A stretch of 55,670 nucleotides of DNA from Gammaproteobacteria bacterium (GCA_003353945.1 PIVM01000022.1:1-55670), one strand, 5' to 3'; shown: positions 8,986 to 19,528, numbered from the stretch's first letter. Made by a program: numbers and translations. The notes: generated by a model not told the origin, from the sequence alone.

Positions 8986-9789
8986 TTAACGCTTGCGTGC
9001 GATAAACAAACCTTGCGCTATTTTACCGGCATGTGCCAATCCGCTGAGAAACTGCATTTCTCCACCAATGGCTTGTAGCGTGTCCATATCAAAATCTAAA
9101 ATGCGCAGTGCATCGTAGGTAAACTGCTTATCGATCATCTCCATGTAAAGATCAACATAGGGACCGAATCGTTCTGTATTTTCAGCACAAATGACTTCAC
9201 AACCGTTTGCCGCCAGAAGTCCCTTGTAACCATCGATATTTTGAACGTTGGGAAACTTCATAAACTCAAGAAAGCGCTTTGACTCTTCAGCACTGAGACC
9301 TGCAGGACCTTCAATCCAGTCGGTAAACGCAATAGTGCCTCCGGATTTTGTGATACGAGCGGCTTCTTCAATCAGCCTGGTTTTATCAACAACGTAGCAC
9401 CACGCATCCTCTCCCCATACAAAATCCGCCTCACCATCCGCGAGCCCACTGTCACACACATCAGCATGAACAAAATTGATACGCTCTGCCAAACCTTCTT
9501 CAGCGCAACGGGCCGTGCCACGCCCAACTACCGTTTCGGTAGCATCAACACCGGTCATCGCATCGACATTGATAAACCGTATCAAAAAGCGCATGCCTGC
9601 ACCATTACAACAGCAAAGATCGACACCTTTTTGCCCTTCACCAATACCCGCACGTTGTGCCAAATCCATTGAGGACTTAAAGCCTCCGATATGAATCTGG
9701 TGACCCATAATCAGTTCCCACAAATCTCCCTCAGCACCGTCATAAACAGCGCGAACATCATCGATACTTACATCCGAATTCATAGTCAT
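8986..9789 (-). CDS. SAM-dependent methyltransferase, distantly SDMT-like, with a Cys-rich motif I
   Basis: About 267 residues from the ATG preceded by GGAG 9 bases upstream; a GTG at 9807 is a less likely start. The nucleotide-binding loop reads GVDLCCCNGAGMRFL, with three consecutive cysteines where other families have DLGSGxG. Further motifs are MTGVDATE, GEDAWCYVVDK and GGTIAFTDWIEGP, which resemble the (Q/E)DAxxHxxDK and GGxxxFTD patterns of sarcosine/dimethylglycine-type N-methyltransferases. The acceptor is unknown. It is the first structural gene after an ArsR-type repressor, and an inverted repeat lies 22 bases before the start. An ArsM arsenite methyltransferase is unlikely because the fold motifs and cysteine spacing differ. 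Confidence 0.75.
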   Translation of the reverse strand: MTMNSDVSIDDVRAVYDGAEGDLWELIMGHQIHIGGFKSSMDLAQRAGIGEGQKGVDLCCCNGAGMRFLIRFINVDAMTGVDATETVVGRGTARCAEEGLAERINFVHADVCDSGLADGEADFVWGEDAWCYVVDKTRLIEEAARITKSGGTIAFTDWIEGPAGLSAEESKRFLEFMKFPNVQNIDGYKGLLAANGCEVICAENTERFGPYVDLYMEMIDKQFTYDALRILDFDMDTLQAIGGEMQFLSGLAHAGKIAQGLFIARKR

Positions 9790-9810
9790 ATGGTAGTTCT
9801 CCAACACATA

Positions 9811-9828
9811 TATTCCAAATGAGGAATA
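9811..9828. promoter_or_regulatory. Inverted repeat, candidate ArsR-type operator
   Basis: TATTCC-AAATGA-GGAATA, extended by ATA/TG on the outer sides, forms an inverted repeat in the 127-base gap between the arsR-like gene and the methyltransferase, 22 bases upstream of the latter's ATG. ArsR-family dimers bind AT-rich inverted repeats overlapping promoters, so this is the best operator candidate for the cassette. The assignment rests on position and symmetry only. Confidence 0.5.
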
Positions 9829-9934
9829 TGTTTTAGCGGATTAGATTTCCAAAGTCAAATTCTGGACATTAATAGGCAGTAATATTCAATGTAGATCATA
9901 TGACGGGTAGTGGGGGAAAAGAAATCGCCAATTA

Positions 9935-10285
9935 TCAGTCCGTTGAAGTTTCTCGTTTTAAACCTTCTCGCCTCACTGACTTTGGCGAGCGATGTATCAC
10001 TTTGTGTTCTGTCGTCAGGATCTTAAGCAAGGCTTTGACAAGAGTTGGTTTGGTGATGTAATAGCAGCGCAGTTTACCGTCTTTATGAGAAGCTACTATT
10101 TCCATACGCCGTAATAGCATTAGGTGCTTTGAGACACTGGCTTGGGCATCATCAACCAAATCTCGAATATCAGTAACACATTTAGCGCCCTTAGCAAGCT
10201 CTTCAAGGATGGCTAGTCTGGTCGGATGTGCTAATGCGCGTAGTAACTCAGCCGATTGTTCAAGATTGATTGTATTGCTACTCAT
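9935..10285 (-). CDS. ArsR family winged-helix repressor
   Basis: 116 residues. LLRALAHPTRLAILEELAKGAKCVTDI at about 14-40 and the recognition helix AQASVSKHLMLLRRMEIV near 48-65 are ArsR signatures, followed by a wing with DGKLRCYYI. The classic ELCVCDL metal site is reduced to a single Cys in KCVTDI; a second Cys occurs in the wing. It may respond to something other than As(III)/Cd(II), or use the remaining cysteines. It heads the methyltransferase-SMR-methyltransferase run. Confidence 0.88.
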   Translation of the reverse strand: MSSNTINLEQSAELLRALAHPTRLAILEELAKGAKCVTDIRDLVDDAQASVSKHLMLLRRMEIVASHKDGKLRCYYITKPTLVKALLKILTTEHKVIHRSPKSVRREGLKRETSTD

Positions 10286-10360
10286 TCTTATGGGGTTCCA
10301 AATACATCTAAGCTGATAACCATCTCATGGTTTGATGGTCTTTGTCCATTATGGGAGCAT

Positions 10361-10380
10361 AAGGGCCGCGGAAATAATAA
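10361..10380. repeat. Solo end of the palindromic repeat family
   Basis: AAGGGCCGCGGAAATAATAA matches the outer arm of the window-end repeats, including the CCGCGG variant of the left copy. No second arm is seen. It sits between the ArsR gene and the 3' end of the TonB receptor. Confidence 0.5.
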
Positions 10381-10430
10381 AGGACACACAATATCTCATT
10401 ACGAAGGAGGATAGGAATTTCAGCGCAAAT

Positions 10431-12476
10431 TTAGTCCCTATACTCAATTTCAATCAGAAAACTTCTGCCTGGTGCAGGGTAGTCACCCGGCACTGTTGAA
10501 ACGGGTGCCACATATGTGTAGTTACGATCAAATAGGTTATAGATTGAAAACTCCACATTGAAAATATTAAGCAACCTATAGGCTGTTAGCGTGGTATTGA
10601 TTGCTGCATAACCAGGCATTGCTCTCCTTGAATCACTTTGAGACCTTGGTGTACTACTTTGCATATGAGCATTGAGATTAAGATTCAGGCTTTCATTAAT
10701 TAACCAATTGCTTTCGATATTTGCTTTCCTGAGTGGAATATCTGCAGAGCGTTGACCGTTCTCATCATTTGAGTCCGTGTAGGTAGAATTGAATTTAAGA
10801 TACATTCCTCTTGAGTAGTCATATCGTAACTCCACCTCAACACCATCTGTCTTTGTTTCACCAAGGTTTTTTATAACATCCTCTCCCTGTGGAAAAGCCA
10901 ATAGATTAGTTAGATCATTCTCAAAATAGGTAAATCGCCCATTTATTGCTTTGGATAATCCACCACTAATGCTTACTTCATAGGATTTTATTTCTTCAGG
11001 TTTTGCCTTTGGGTTACCACTCTCACCGCCTAGATTTTTAGCGAAACGATCACCAAAATCGGGTGCTCTGAATGCAGTTCCATATGTGAATTTTATATCC
11101 CAACCTTTGGCAAACTCCAATGCGGCAGATAAACGAGGATTAAATGTTCCTCCAAAATCACTATAGTGGTCATACCTGCCACCAATACTGGTTCTGACTT
11201 TATCACTAATATCATATAGATCTTCTAGATATAGGGCATATAACCTTCTCGTCGCGGGTGTATTCCAATTAAACACCTCTGACACATCTTGTAGCACCGT
11301 TAAAACGCCCGGGTTATACGTTGCAATATGCCTTATATCATACGATTTTTGTTTTTCCCCTACTATACCTGCCACAATAGTATGTGCTTCTACACCACTA
11401 TAGAATACTGTTATGTCACCACCCATTTTTGTTGATTTCCATAAAAGATCTGAAATATAACCTATATCATTCCACGGGCTGAGTGAACCGGTAGGCACTG
11501 AGCCAGCCGGAAAAAACTCAAGCAACCAATCAACATCTCGGTAATCAAAATACCCGATTAGTGACATTTCAAGGTTTTTTGCTGGCTTAAGGTTTATTTC
11601 AGCATTGATAAATGCATGCTCTACTTTCTCCACTGAACCTGAACTTAATACATTAGTAAATCCGAGGTAAGCATCCCGCTCATGCTGGTGATAATTAGTT
11701 GAGATTCTTATATCTCCTGTCTTAAGCATTGCTTGTAAATCAACAGTTTCATGTGATGAATTAGCTAACCCAGATCGCCCCACTAAATCAGACTCAATGA
11801 AACGCTCATCACCATAAAAATCAAATACAGCTAAATTTAAGGTATAGCCTGTTTCATTATTAACATTATCAGCAACAAGAATATTGTATTGTTGCCCTAT
11901 GTTTCCTTCACTATCGATTTCATGACTAATTGATAGTTTAGTTGCGTCAATATCATCTGCTTCCTGGGTAATAATATTTACAACGCCAATTAATGCTGTT
12001 GTACCATAAAGAGCTGATCCTGGCCCTCTGACCACCTCAATGCGTTTAATATTGTTAACTGGCATATCAAACATAGCTGTGTTTGTTGCAGCACTTGAAA
12101 CAACACCATTCATGGAATGACCATTTAGCAAGAATAAAATATTATCAGAGCCCGTTGCTTTTCGAATTCCACGAACTTCCAGGACGGCAATATTTCGACT
12201 GTTGTAATTAACATTAAAGCCAGGAATAGTCGCTAAAGCATCAAAAACTGTGCGCGCTCCTGTTCTATGAAGCTCATCTGCAGTAATAACGGATACACTT
12301 GAAAGTGATTTTGCCCATGACTCAGAAACCTTGGAGGCGGTGATAACTTCCACTTGTAATAATTCTTCAATAGACAGTATTGGAAAAGGCGGGCTTTCTA
12401 CTGCTTTATCGCTGGCATTGGACCTCATGGCCAAAAAGACAGCAGCAACCAACAAAATGTTTATCTTGTGAATCAC
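10431..12476 (-). CDS. TonB-dependent outer-membrane receptor
   Basis: About 681 residues if translation starts at the GTG that opens VIHKINILLVAAVFLAM, a plausible signal peptide; the frame is open upstream to an ATG at 12596. The mature N-terminus has PFPILSIEELLQVEVITASK, then the plug domain (SVSVITADELHRTGARTVFD, IKRIEVVRGPGSALYGTTAL with VVNIIT). The rest is a 22-strand-type barrel ending in an aromatic-flanked strand, GRSFLIEIEYRD. Such receptors import scarce ligands using TonB-ExbBD energy. It is divergent from a YfiR-domain hybrid kinase. The leading SIEELLQVEVxTASK motif is common in receptors linked to such sensory systems, so ligand sensing as well as uptake is possible. The ligand is unknown. 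Confidence 0.9.
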   Translation of the reverse strand: MIHKINILLVAAVFLAMRSNASDKAVESPPFPILSIEELLQVEVITASKVSESWAKSLSSVSVITADELHRTGARTVFDALATIPGFNVNYNSRNIAVLEVRGIRKATGSDNILFLLNGHSMNGVVSSAATNTAMFDMPVNNIKRIEVVRGPGSALYGTTALIGVVNIITQEADDIDATKLSISHEIDSEGNIGQQYNILVADNVNNETGYTLNLAVFDFYGDERFIESDLVGRSGLANSSHETVDLQAMLKTGDIRISTNYHQHERDAYLGFTNVLSSGSVEKVEHAFINAEINLKPAKNLEMSLIGYFDYRDVDWLLEFFPAGSVPTGSLSPWNDIGYISDLLWKSTKMGGDITVFYSGVEAHTIVAGIVGEKQKSYDIRHIATYNPGVLTVLQDVSEVFNWNTPATRRLYALYLEDLYDISDKVRTSIGGRYDHYSDFGGTFNPRLSAALEFAKGWDIKFTYGTAFRAPDFGDRFAKNLGGESGNPKAKPEEIKSYEVSISGGLSKAINGRFTYFENDLTNLLAFPQGEDVIKNLGETKTDGVEVELRYDYSRGMYLKFNSTYTDSNDENGQRSADIPLRKANIESNWLINESLNLNLNAHMQSSTPRSQSDSRRAMPGYAAINTTLTAYRLLNIFNVEFSIYNLFDRNYTYVAPVSTVPGDYPAPGRSFLIEIEYRD

Positions 12477-12730
12477 GTATTCATGTCCAATAGCATTAGA
12501 GAAACTAAAAGTATTATAGCAAGCGCTCGGAGAGTATATCTCCACGAAATAGATCGAAAGCATCCGTGAAATCAGTTGCTTATTAGATCTTTTCATTAAC
12601 GCGAAGCAATTTGGCTGTCAGACAGTTTTTCAAGCTTCATCCGTTTTTCCATGATACGACTTCTGATAATATTGCAGTAACGATGATGTATTCCTGTTAA
12701 TTTCATTTTTGCATAAAGAAAAGCGTGGAA

Positions 12731-12748
12731 TATATTTCATGAAATATA
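12731..12748. promoter_or_regulatory. Perfect 18-bp palindrome in divergent promoter region
   Basis: TATATTTCATGAAATATA is a perfect palindrome in the intergenic region between the TonB receptor and the divergent hybrid kinase. Its position suits a regulator that controls both promoters. The binding protein is unknown. Confidence 0.4.
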
Positions 12749-12861
12749 ACCGCAGATATTCTCAGCGGGTAGTGGTAGCAGGTAATAGCGAATGGAGCGA
12801 CTTGTTTCTAAATGGGCTAGGCTACTCTTAGATTCCTTAAAAACCTCATGGTGGACATAAA

Positions 12862-15800
12862 GTGCAACGACATGGATCTCAAAAAGCACTGACAGGTCTT
12901 CTTCACCTAGCATTTTTCATAGTCGCTGCCATTTTACTTGTCAGCATAACGTCAGCGATGGCGGCCACTGATCCGGTAACAAAGCTATCACTGCATGAAA
13001 CAAAGGCTCAGTATGTCTATCAGTTCATAAATCATATCCGATGGAAAAATGACGAAAAACTGTCAGTTATTTCGGTGGGCTTTTATGGGAATGACGATGC
13101 CTATCTACATCAGCTGAAACGGATTCTTGACAATACAACAATACGTGGAAAATTAGTCGAACTACAGGTGTTTGAAAGTCTGCAAGACATTGATTTTATC
13201 AATGCGTTAATAGTCGCTCACGACAAAAGTCAACTGATAGAAGATATCGCACCGCAGTTCGTAAATACGGGCACACTAATTATTTCAGATAACGCGGTAA
13301 ATAAAAGCGCTATTTTGATTAACTTATTGTGGAATGACAGCACTAAAAATGTTTCGTTTGCCATTAACAAAAGCAATGTTGTTTACGAAGGCCTGACGGT
13401 ATCAGACGATATTCTGCTCTATGGTGGAACAGAAATTGATGCGGCCTTGATATACCGTGAAATGGCCCATTCTCTACGCAAAATGAAATACGAAGTGGAA
13501 GATCAAAAAGTCTTACTTGCAAGATATCAGCAGGAGATAAAGAATCAAAGTGAAGAAATAAATCGAAAAAAAGGACAAATTAAACAGGCTAGCAAGCGGA
13601 TCGAAATGAGCAGGAAGGAGCTGATCAAAAAGCAGTTGCAGCTGAGTAAATATGAGAAAGATCTAAAATCAAGCATGCATCAGTTGGCACGCAGCAAGAA
13701 TGAAAGGGATGAAGTGTTGGGAAAACATGCAGCTGATGTGGCATTATTTGAAGCGCAAAGTAGAGCAAACAGGGAAACACTGAAGCAACAGGAGGAGGAA
13801 ATTGCACAGGACAAATTTCTGATTAAGGATCAAAAAGCAGTAGTTGAACAACAGTGGTCGACTATTGCTAGGCAACAGAATTTATTGTACGGAAGCATTG
13901 CATTTTTGGCGGTGTTCATGCTGTTACTTATATCTTTGTTTATTAATCATCGTCGAAAGAGAGAACTGGAATATGAACGCAAAGTGCTAAGAACCACACA
14001 GTTTCTTGCGGATGAGTTGCGGAATGCCAATGCTGAGTTAAATCGCATGAGCGAGTTCGAAAAAATACTGTCGCTGATCTCTTCTCGCATGATCACTACT
14101 GATGGCAACGAGATTGATGTAGAAATTGAACGGGGTCTCGAAGAAATTGCTCTCTTTGCCCAGTTTGATAAAGGGTACATTGTGATGTTTGATGATGACA
14201 AGCATCTATCCAGTATGACACATCTGTGGAAAACCGATTCCCTGGCAACTGACAAGAATTGTCTTCGCAATCAAAAGATCTCTAATCAAGATTTTGGAAT
14301 ACAACAAATTATGGAGGGGAACGTATTCATTATTCGTGATTTACAGGAAATTCCAAAGGACGTGCAATTTGACCAAAGTACCTTTGACATTGATGACGTC
14401 AAGTCGATTGTTTTTGTACCCCTACTTTATCAGGATGATGTGATTGGTTTTCTGGGATTGTCTTCCGTGTCCCCTGGATCTTGCCTGGGTGAGGATGAGA
14501 TAGAGCTGCTCAAAATGTGTGGCCAGGTTTTTGTTAACACGATAAAGCGTAATGAGTATGAAGCTCAGCTGATTGATACCCGTAATGAACTGGAACGGAG
14601 AGTAGAACAACGTACCAGCGAATTGGCAGCTGCCAAGTATGCAGCAGAAACGGCCACAAAGGCAAAGAGCGAATTTCTCTCCAATATGAGTCACGAGATT
14701 CGCACTCCGATGAATGCGGTAATTGGTTTAACCCAACGGGTACTTGAGTCAGATTTAACCCCCCACCAGCGAGACTATCTCAAAAAAATCGATCTCTCGG
14801 CAGAAATATTGCTTGGAATAATTAACGACATCCTGGATTTTTCAAAAATTGAAGCGGGTAAACTCGTATTAGAAAATATTGAGTTTGGCTTAGAAGACGT
14901 GCTCAATAAGGTCGGCAGTTTATTAGTGCTCCAAGCACAAGAAAAAGATCTGGAATTCCTGGTTGACTTGCCTCGCGAAATGCCGGTTATGTTAATCGGT
15001 GATCCGTTGCGGCTACAACAGGTGCTGATTAACCTGGTCAGTAATGCAATCAAATTTACCAACCGTGGCCATGTAGCAATTTCGGTATCTTTGGCTGAAT
15101 CTTTTCCAAAAACCGTTACAAGCTCTTCAGAACAACAGGCAACTGATCGAATTTCGATACATTTTAGCGTCTCGGATACAGGTATAGGAATACCCGGAAA
15201 CCAGAAAAAAATGTTATTTGAATACTTTTCTCAAGCAGACAGCTCCACAACACGCAAATTTGGTGGTACGGGATTGGGATTGACCATTAGCCAACGACTG
15301 GTCGAAGCCATGGGCGGTCAACTTGAGGTTGATAGCACGCCAGGGCAAGGCAGCACATTTCGTTTTACAGCACAGTTTGCTCAACTGGCCGATTCACCCC
15401 AATGGCCAAACTTGCCACTGGACCTCACGGGCAAGCGGGTCCTGATCGTTGATGATAATGCGGTGGCCCGCGATATCCTGGAGAAGCAATTGTGCTCCCT
15501 TCGCTTTGATGTAACGGCCGTTGATTGCGGAGAGGCGGCGTTAGAAGAGCTGGCCCAGGCAAACCAGAAGCATGCCTATGAATTGGTTATTCTTGATTGG
15601 AAAATGCCGGGCATCGACGGAATTGAAACCGCCAAACGCATCACCCATCAGCTCCACCTTAACACACTGCCTATACTGCTAATGATCAGCGCCTACGACA
15701 CAGAAGCAATCGTGCAACAAGCTAAATCAGTGGGTATTGAGATATTCTTGTCAAAGCCTGTGTGTGTCTCAAATCTGTTTAACACGATTATGTTGTCATT

Positions 15801-16986
15801 CAATAAAAAATATGCGTCTGCATCAAGCCCGCTTGATCGTGGGAAAATGCATAAATGGTGGTGTGATGGCCGTTTTAACGGTAAATCCGCTTTAGTGGTG
15901 GAGGACAACGAAATTAATCAACAGCTTGCCCAAGAGATACTACAGGATGCGGGTATAACGGTGACTATTACTGCTAACGGTCAGTGTGCCTTAGACATTT
16001 TGGCCGAAAGAACTTTCGATTGGGTACTGATGGATATTCAAATGCCTGTTATGGATGGTTTAGAAGCCACCATAAGAATACGACAGATCGAACAACACAA
16101 GGATTTACCGATTATTGCAATGACGGCCCATGCTATGTCCGAGGATCGCCAAAAAACACGGGCGGTTGGTATGAATGGGCATGTGAACAAGCCCATTCAT
16201 AGTGAAGAACTTTTTAGCATCCTTGCCTTGTGCTTGGATGGAGATGAAGTGAAGAATGGCAAATTCATCTTCGGCACACAGAAAAAAATGGCCTCTAGCA
16301 TAGGGGCCAATGCGAGTGATGATAATGCTCAGCTGGCGAATGATGCCCATCAAGAAGACATTTCACCGACTACGCTACCCGGACTCGATGTGGCGGCTGG
16401 TTATTATCGCTTTGTGGGTAACAAGGCACTGTATCTGAAATCACTGGGATTATTCATCGAGAAATGGGGAGCACTCGACCGACAGATAGAATCTTTATGG
16501 GAAAACTGTGATATCGAAGTAATTGACAAATTGCTGCATTCAATCAAGGGGCCTGCAGGCAATCTCGGTGCAAACAAAATATATTCACTTGTCGTGGAGC
16601 TAAGTGAGGAAGTCAAAATCCCCGGTGTCAATATTAGTAATGTGCTGGTTTCATTCAGTCGTTCTTTGCAAGAGCTGCGCACCAGCGTCAAGGAACTCAA
16701 TGATCGGTGGCATACTGAGCCAAGGAAAGAGACTGTCAAGGTACACGATGAAGAACAGTTGAAGAAGTTACTGCAAGATTTGGCAGATAAACTCGTCAAA
16801 GGCCACTATATCTACGAGGAGGAATTGCTACAACTAAGCCCTCATGTTTTAAGCGTAGCGGAAGAAAAGCTTCAACACCGGTTACAAGAACAGATTAATG
16901 AGTTTGATATCGAGAGTGCACTCAAAACACTACTCTCACTATCTGCTTCACACAATATAGAGCTCAAGCTTCAAATGCAGAGTTGA
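12862..16986 (+). CDS. YfiR-domain hybrid histidine kinase with GAF, two receivers and Hpt
   Basis: 1374 residues from a GTG start. Domain order: signal sequence (1-35), periplasmic YfiR/DUF4154-like domain (about 40-200, [14 protein letters not shown]), a long coiled coil (205-340), a membrane helix (343-363), GAF-like domain (395-575), HisKA with [14 protein letters not shown] near 610, HATPase_c ([23 protein letters not shown]), receiver 1 ([10 protein letters not shown], Asp near 911), receiver 2 ([10 protein letters not shown], Asp near 1056) and an Hpt domain with [12 protein letters not shown] near 1226. It can therefore run an internal His-Asp-His phosphorelay. YfiR domains in the periplasm sense envelope or redox state. 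It overlaps no gene and is followed 27 bases later by a second hybrid kinase. Confidence 0.9.
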   Translation: MQRHGSQKALTGLLHLAFFIVAAILLVSITSAMAATDPVTKLSLHETKAQYVYQFINHIRWKNDEKLSVISVGFYGNDDAYLHQLKRILDNTTIRGKLVELQVFESLQDIDFINALIVAHDKSQLIEDIAPQFVNTGTLIISDNAVNKSAILINLLWNDSTKNVSFAINKSNVVYEGLTVSDDILLYGGTEIDAALIYREMAHSLRKMKYEVEDQKVLLARYQQEIKNQSEEINRKKGQIKQASKRIEMSRKELIKKQLQLSKYEKDLKSSMHQLARSKNERDEVLGKHAADVALFEAQSRANRETLKQQEEEIAQDKFLIKDQKAVVEQQWSTIARQQNLLYGSIAFLAVFMLLLISLFINHRRKRELEYERKVLRTTQFLADELRNANAELNRMSEFEKILSLISSRMITTDGNEIDVEIERGLEEIALFAQFDKGYIVMFDDDKHLSSMTHLWKTDSLATDKNCLRNQKISNQDFGIQQIMEGNVFIIRDLQEIPKDVQFDQSTFDIDDVKSIVFVPLLYQDDVIGFLGLSSVSPGSCLGEDEIELLKMCGQVFVNTIKRNEYEAQLIDTRNELERRVEQRTSELAAAKYAAETATKAKSEFLSNMSHEIRTPMNAVIGLTQRVLESDLTPHQRDYLKKIDLSAEILLGIINDILDFSKIEAGKLVLENIEFGLEDVLNKVGSLLVLQAQEKDLEFLVDLPREMPVMLIGDPLRLQQVLINLVSNAIKFTNRGHVAISVSLAESFPKTVTSSSEQQATDRISIHFSVSDTGIGIPGNQKKMLFEYFSQADSSTTRKFGGTGLGLTISQRLVEAMGGQLEVDSTPGQGSTFRFTAQFAQLADSPQWPNLPLDLTGKRVLIVDDNAVARDILEKQLCSLRFDVTAVDCGEAALEELAQANQKHAYELVILDWKMPGIDGIETAKRITHQLHLNTLPILLMISAYDTEAIVQQAKSVGIEIFLSKPVCVSNLFNTIMLSFNKKYASASSPLDRGKMHKWWCDGRFNGKSALVVEDNEINQQLAQEILQDAGITVTITANGQCALDILAERTFDWVLMDIQMPVMDGLEATIRIRQIEQHKDLPIIAMTAHAMSEDRQKTRAVGMNGHVNKPIHSEELFSILALCLDGDEVKNGKFIFGTQKKMASSIGANASDDNAQLANDAHQEDISPTTLPGLDVAAGYYRFVGNKALYLKSLGLFIEKWGALDRQIESLWENCDIEVIDKLLHSIKGPAGNLGANKIYSLVVELSEEVKIPGVNISNVLVSFSRSLQELRTSVKELNDRWHTEPRKETVKVHDEEQLKKLLQDLADKLVKGHYIYEEELLQLSPHVLSVAEEKLQHRLQEQINEFDIESALKTLLSLSASHNIELKLQMQS

Positions 16987-17013
16987 GACTAAAAAAGATA
17001 GAAGGAGGTTGTT

Positions 17014-18663
17014 ATGACAACCGTCAAACCACGCATTCTTATTATTGATGACGAAGCCGGCAATATAAATGTGTTGGCGGAATATCTCGTGAGGGATTAT
17101 ACAGTCTTGGCGGCTAAGGACGGCCAACGTGGTTTGGAGCTCGCTAGTGGTAACGAAAAGCCTTCTTTGATACTCCTGGACATTATCATGCTGGACATGG
17201 ATGGTTATGAAGTCTGTCGGCGCTTAAAACGCCATAAGGATACAAGAAATATCCCCGTCATATTTATCACGACTATGGATCATGAACGAGGCGAAGAGTT
17301 CGGTCTCAGAGTAGGCGCGGTGGATTACATTACAAAACCCTTTAATCCAGCCATTGTCATGGCCCGAATAAGGACCCATATTGAACTCAGCCAACATCAA
17401 ACAGAGTTGGAACAGTTAGTGGAGGAGCGAACAAAAGAACTCAGTGAAATATCTCAGACCCTAAAGAAGAGTAATAATTTAAAACAGAACTTTCTCAATT
17501 CCATTAGCCACGAATTGCGCACACCTATGAACGGCATATACGGCTGCCTTGATATGGCCTCCTCCTATAATGAGTTTATAAAGGATGGCGCCAAAGAACG
17601 ACCCTTTTGTGCTAGCGACGCAGAGAATGTCTATGAAAAAGTAAACTATACGCTTCAGGCGGGCAGACAATCCGCCTCTGAATTAATGCAGGTAATCGAA
17701 GACATCTTATTATTCTCAGAACTCCAATCATCCTCACTGGTACTTGAACAACAGCCATTCGACTTTCAAACAATGAGTCAGGAGTTGGCGTTAAGCATTG
17801 CGGAGCGTTGCGAAGCAAAAGGTATCGATTTTCAATACAATATACCCACTGATATCGGTTACCTAAACGGCGATCAACGATATTTACGCCTGGTTCTTGT
17901 TCAAATGTTAAAAAACGCATTAAAATTTACGCCTAGGGGCTCAATACGGCTTGATGTCAAGAAGAAGCCATTAGCGGATAATCCTGAAGATATCACGCTG
18001 CAGCTTATCATTTCCGATTCAGGGATAGGCATTTCCGAGGAAGACCTGGGAAAAATATTCGATCCATTTAGACAGCTCGATACAACGTACAGTCGTAGTT
18101 ATGGTGGCATGGGTAATGGCTTATCAATCTGTCAAGAATTGGTGGGAATGATGGGGGGTGAAATTGTTCCCAACTCACAATTGAATAAGGGCAGTCAATT
18201 TATTATTAAATTGCCTTATACCACGATCAACCAAGAACAGCTTAAGGATGTGCGTCAGGACAACATTACTGAGTTTGTAAACATAAAGCGTGGTAATCGA
18301 AACATGCTGATTGTAGAAGACAACCGCGTTAACCAAATGATTTTAGAACATGTACTGACTAAACTTGGATTCGAGGTCAGCGTGGCGGAGAATGGCGTGG
18401 AAGCACTTAAGAAATCCGAACAAGGGGACTTTGCCGCAATCCTAATGGACTGCCAAATGCCTTTGATGGACGGATTTGAGGCCACCCGCCAAATCCGTCT
18501 CTCCAAGGGTATCAACAGTGACATTCCCATTATTGCCGTGACGGCCAACGCGATGTCTGGTGATCGTCAAGTCTGTCTCAATGCGGGAATGAATGATTAC
18601 CTGGCGAAACCGGTAAAGGAGGAACAAATGCAGCGATGTTTAGACCTCTGGCTCAGCAAATAG
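17014..18663 (+). CDS. Hybrid sensor kinase with N- and C-terminal receiver domains
   Basis: 549 residues with no membrane segment. The N-terminal receiver (RILIIDDEAGNINVL, LILLDIIMLDMDGYE, ITKPFNP) is followed by a short coil, HisKA with SISHELRTPMNG near 165, HATPase_c (NALKFT, DSGIGISEED, GGMGNGLSI) and a C-terminal receiver (MLIVEDNRVNQMILEHV, ILMDCQMPLMDGFEA, LAKPVKE). A GGAGG ribosome site lies 7 bases before the ATG. It is co-transcribed with the YfiR-domain kinase and may accept phosphate from that protein's Hpt through its N-terminal receiver, giving a branched relay. No DNA-binding output domain is present in the pair. Confidence 0.9.
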   Translation: MTTVKPRILIIDDEAGNINVLAEYLVRDYTVLAAKDGQRGLELASGNEKPSLILLDIIMLDMDGYEVCRRLKRHKDTRNIPVIFITTMDHERGEEFGLRVGAVDYITKPFNPAIVMARIRTHIELSQHQTELEQLVEERTKELSEISQTLKKSNNLKQNFLNSISHELRTPMNGIYGCLDMASSYNEFIKDGAKERPFCASDAENVYEKVNYTLQAGRQSASELMQVIEDILLFSELQSSSLVLEQQPFDFQTMSQELALSIAERCEAKGIDFQYNIPTDIGYLNGDQRYLRLVLVQMLKNALKFTPRGSIRLDVKKKPLADNPEDITLQLIISDSGIGISEEDLGKIFDPFRQLDTTYSRSYGGMGNGLSICQELVGMMGGEIVPNSQLNKGSQFIIKLPYTTINQEQLKDVRQDNITEFVNIKRGNRNMLIVEDNRVNQMILEHVLTKLGFEVSVAENGVEALKKSEQGDFAAILMDCQMPLMDGFEATRQIRLSKGINSDIPIIAVTANAMSGDRQVCLNAGMNDYLAKPVKEEQMQRCLDLWLSK

Positions 18664-18712
18664 AATCCCGGCTGAACCCCTATTGAGCCCCCTGAGAATT
18701 CTCAGCGTCATA

Positions 18713-18736
18713 GGAGAGCATAAAAAAGTGGGGGGC
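18713..18736 (+). repeat. IS terminal inverted repeat (ISKra4-type remnant)
   Basis: GGAGAGCATAAAAAAGTGGG begins a terminal repeat that recurs at 22582, 22852, 22966-22986 (reverse) and 24296. Here it borders the 3' end of an ISKra4-like transposase remnant, 15 bases from that frame's stop, as expected of an element end. Confidence 0.6.
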
Positions 18737-18750
18737 ACTTTCCAAATAAA

Positions 18751-19235
18751 TTAAGCCGCCATCTTCATTTCAGACACCTCGGCTTCCTTCTCTGAATCTG
18801 CAATGTTTAGGTTTGAATACCACCGCTCAAATGTATTCTGAAGGTCACCGTTAAGCACAGCTGTCCTAGTCTGCAAAAGATAGTGAGCGCCTTCGTGAAT
18901 CCATTGCATTTGCTGTTTTTTTACCCTGCGCTTGGCAACCACTTCATTGATCGTCGACTCCACAAATGCCGTTGTAATGGTTTCACCGTATCGGTACTTC
19001 TCTCCGTAGTTCGGTATCATTTGTTGGTTGGCCTGCATGCCTTGATCTGACAAAACACTCATGAGTCTTCTTCTTGGATTTTTGTCGTGTATCTGGACCA
19101 AACCAAAACGCTTTGATGCGATTACTTTTGACAACGACTTTCCTGCTACCACTTCAAAATTGGTGTTTTTCTCATGCCAGTTGCGAACGTAACCACCATC
19201 GATACCGACGACCATCGGTTTACCTGGTTTTGGCA
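18751..19235 (-). pseudogene. ISKra4-like transposase remnant with internal deletion
   Basis: The frame contains VVGIDGGYVRNW followed by FEVVAGKSLSK, with a first catalytic Asp, then jumps from SDQGMQANQQMI to NYGEKYRYGETITTAFVES and ends QWIHEGAHYLLQTRTAVLNG...FERWYSN. Intact ISKra4-type transposases have roughly 150 further residues between the GMQxNQQ and YGExYRYGE segments, so the middle is deleted. The 5' end is fused to an IS6-type transposase start. It is not functional. Confidence 0.7.
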
Positions 19236-19435
19236 ACCGCGCTCTGCCATCATCTCTTCAATATTACGATAACTGAGGGCATAAGCGCAGTACCAGCGAA
19301 CGCACTGAAGGATGATTGGCTTTGGAGTGTGTCGGCCTTTAAAAGAGATCATGAATTGCTCGGTGTGGTCTGAGTGAGATTTGGTAAGGTCATACTACCA
19401 TAGGGTGCTCAGGTTCCGCTGATTGCGACAAAACC
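19236..19435 (-). mobile_element. IS6-family element, 5' end remnant
   Basis: MISFKGRHTPKPIILQCVRW, followed by YCAYALSYRNIEEMMAERG, is the N-terminus of IS6/IS26-type DDE transposases. The frame breaks at 19235, where the ISKra4-like remnant begins, so one element was inserted into or recombined with the other. Upstream, GGTTTTGTCGCAATCAGC read from 19435 on the minus strand looks like the IS6 terminal repeat. The catalytic domain is gone. Confidence 0.65.
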
Positions 19436-19528
19436 ATATTTTTATTGAAATTAGTACTGACAGAACTATGCTAACGTAAATACTAGCGCGAGCAGAATAA
19501 CGGAAATTTCTAAAGTGAGTTAGAACCT

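Noticed and set aside
9935-10285. Arsenic resistance operon
   Set aside because: No arsB/acr3, arsC or ArsM motifs; only the regulator family points that way.
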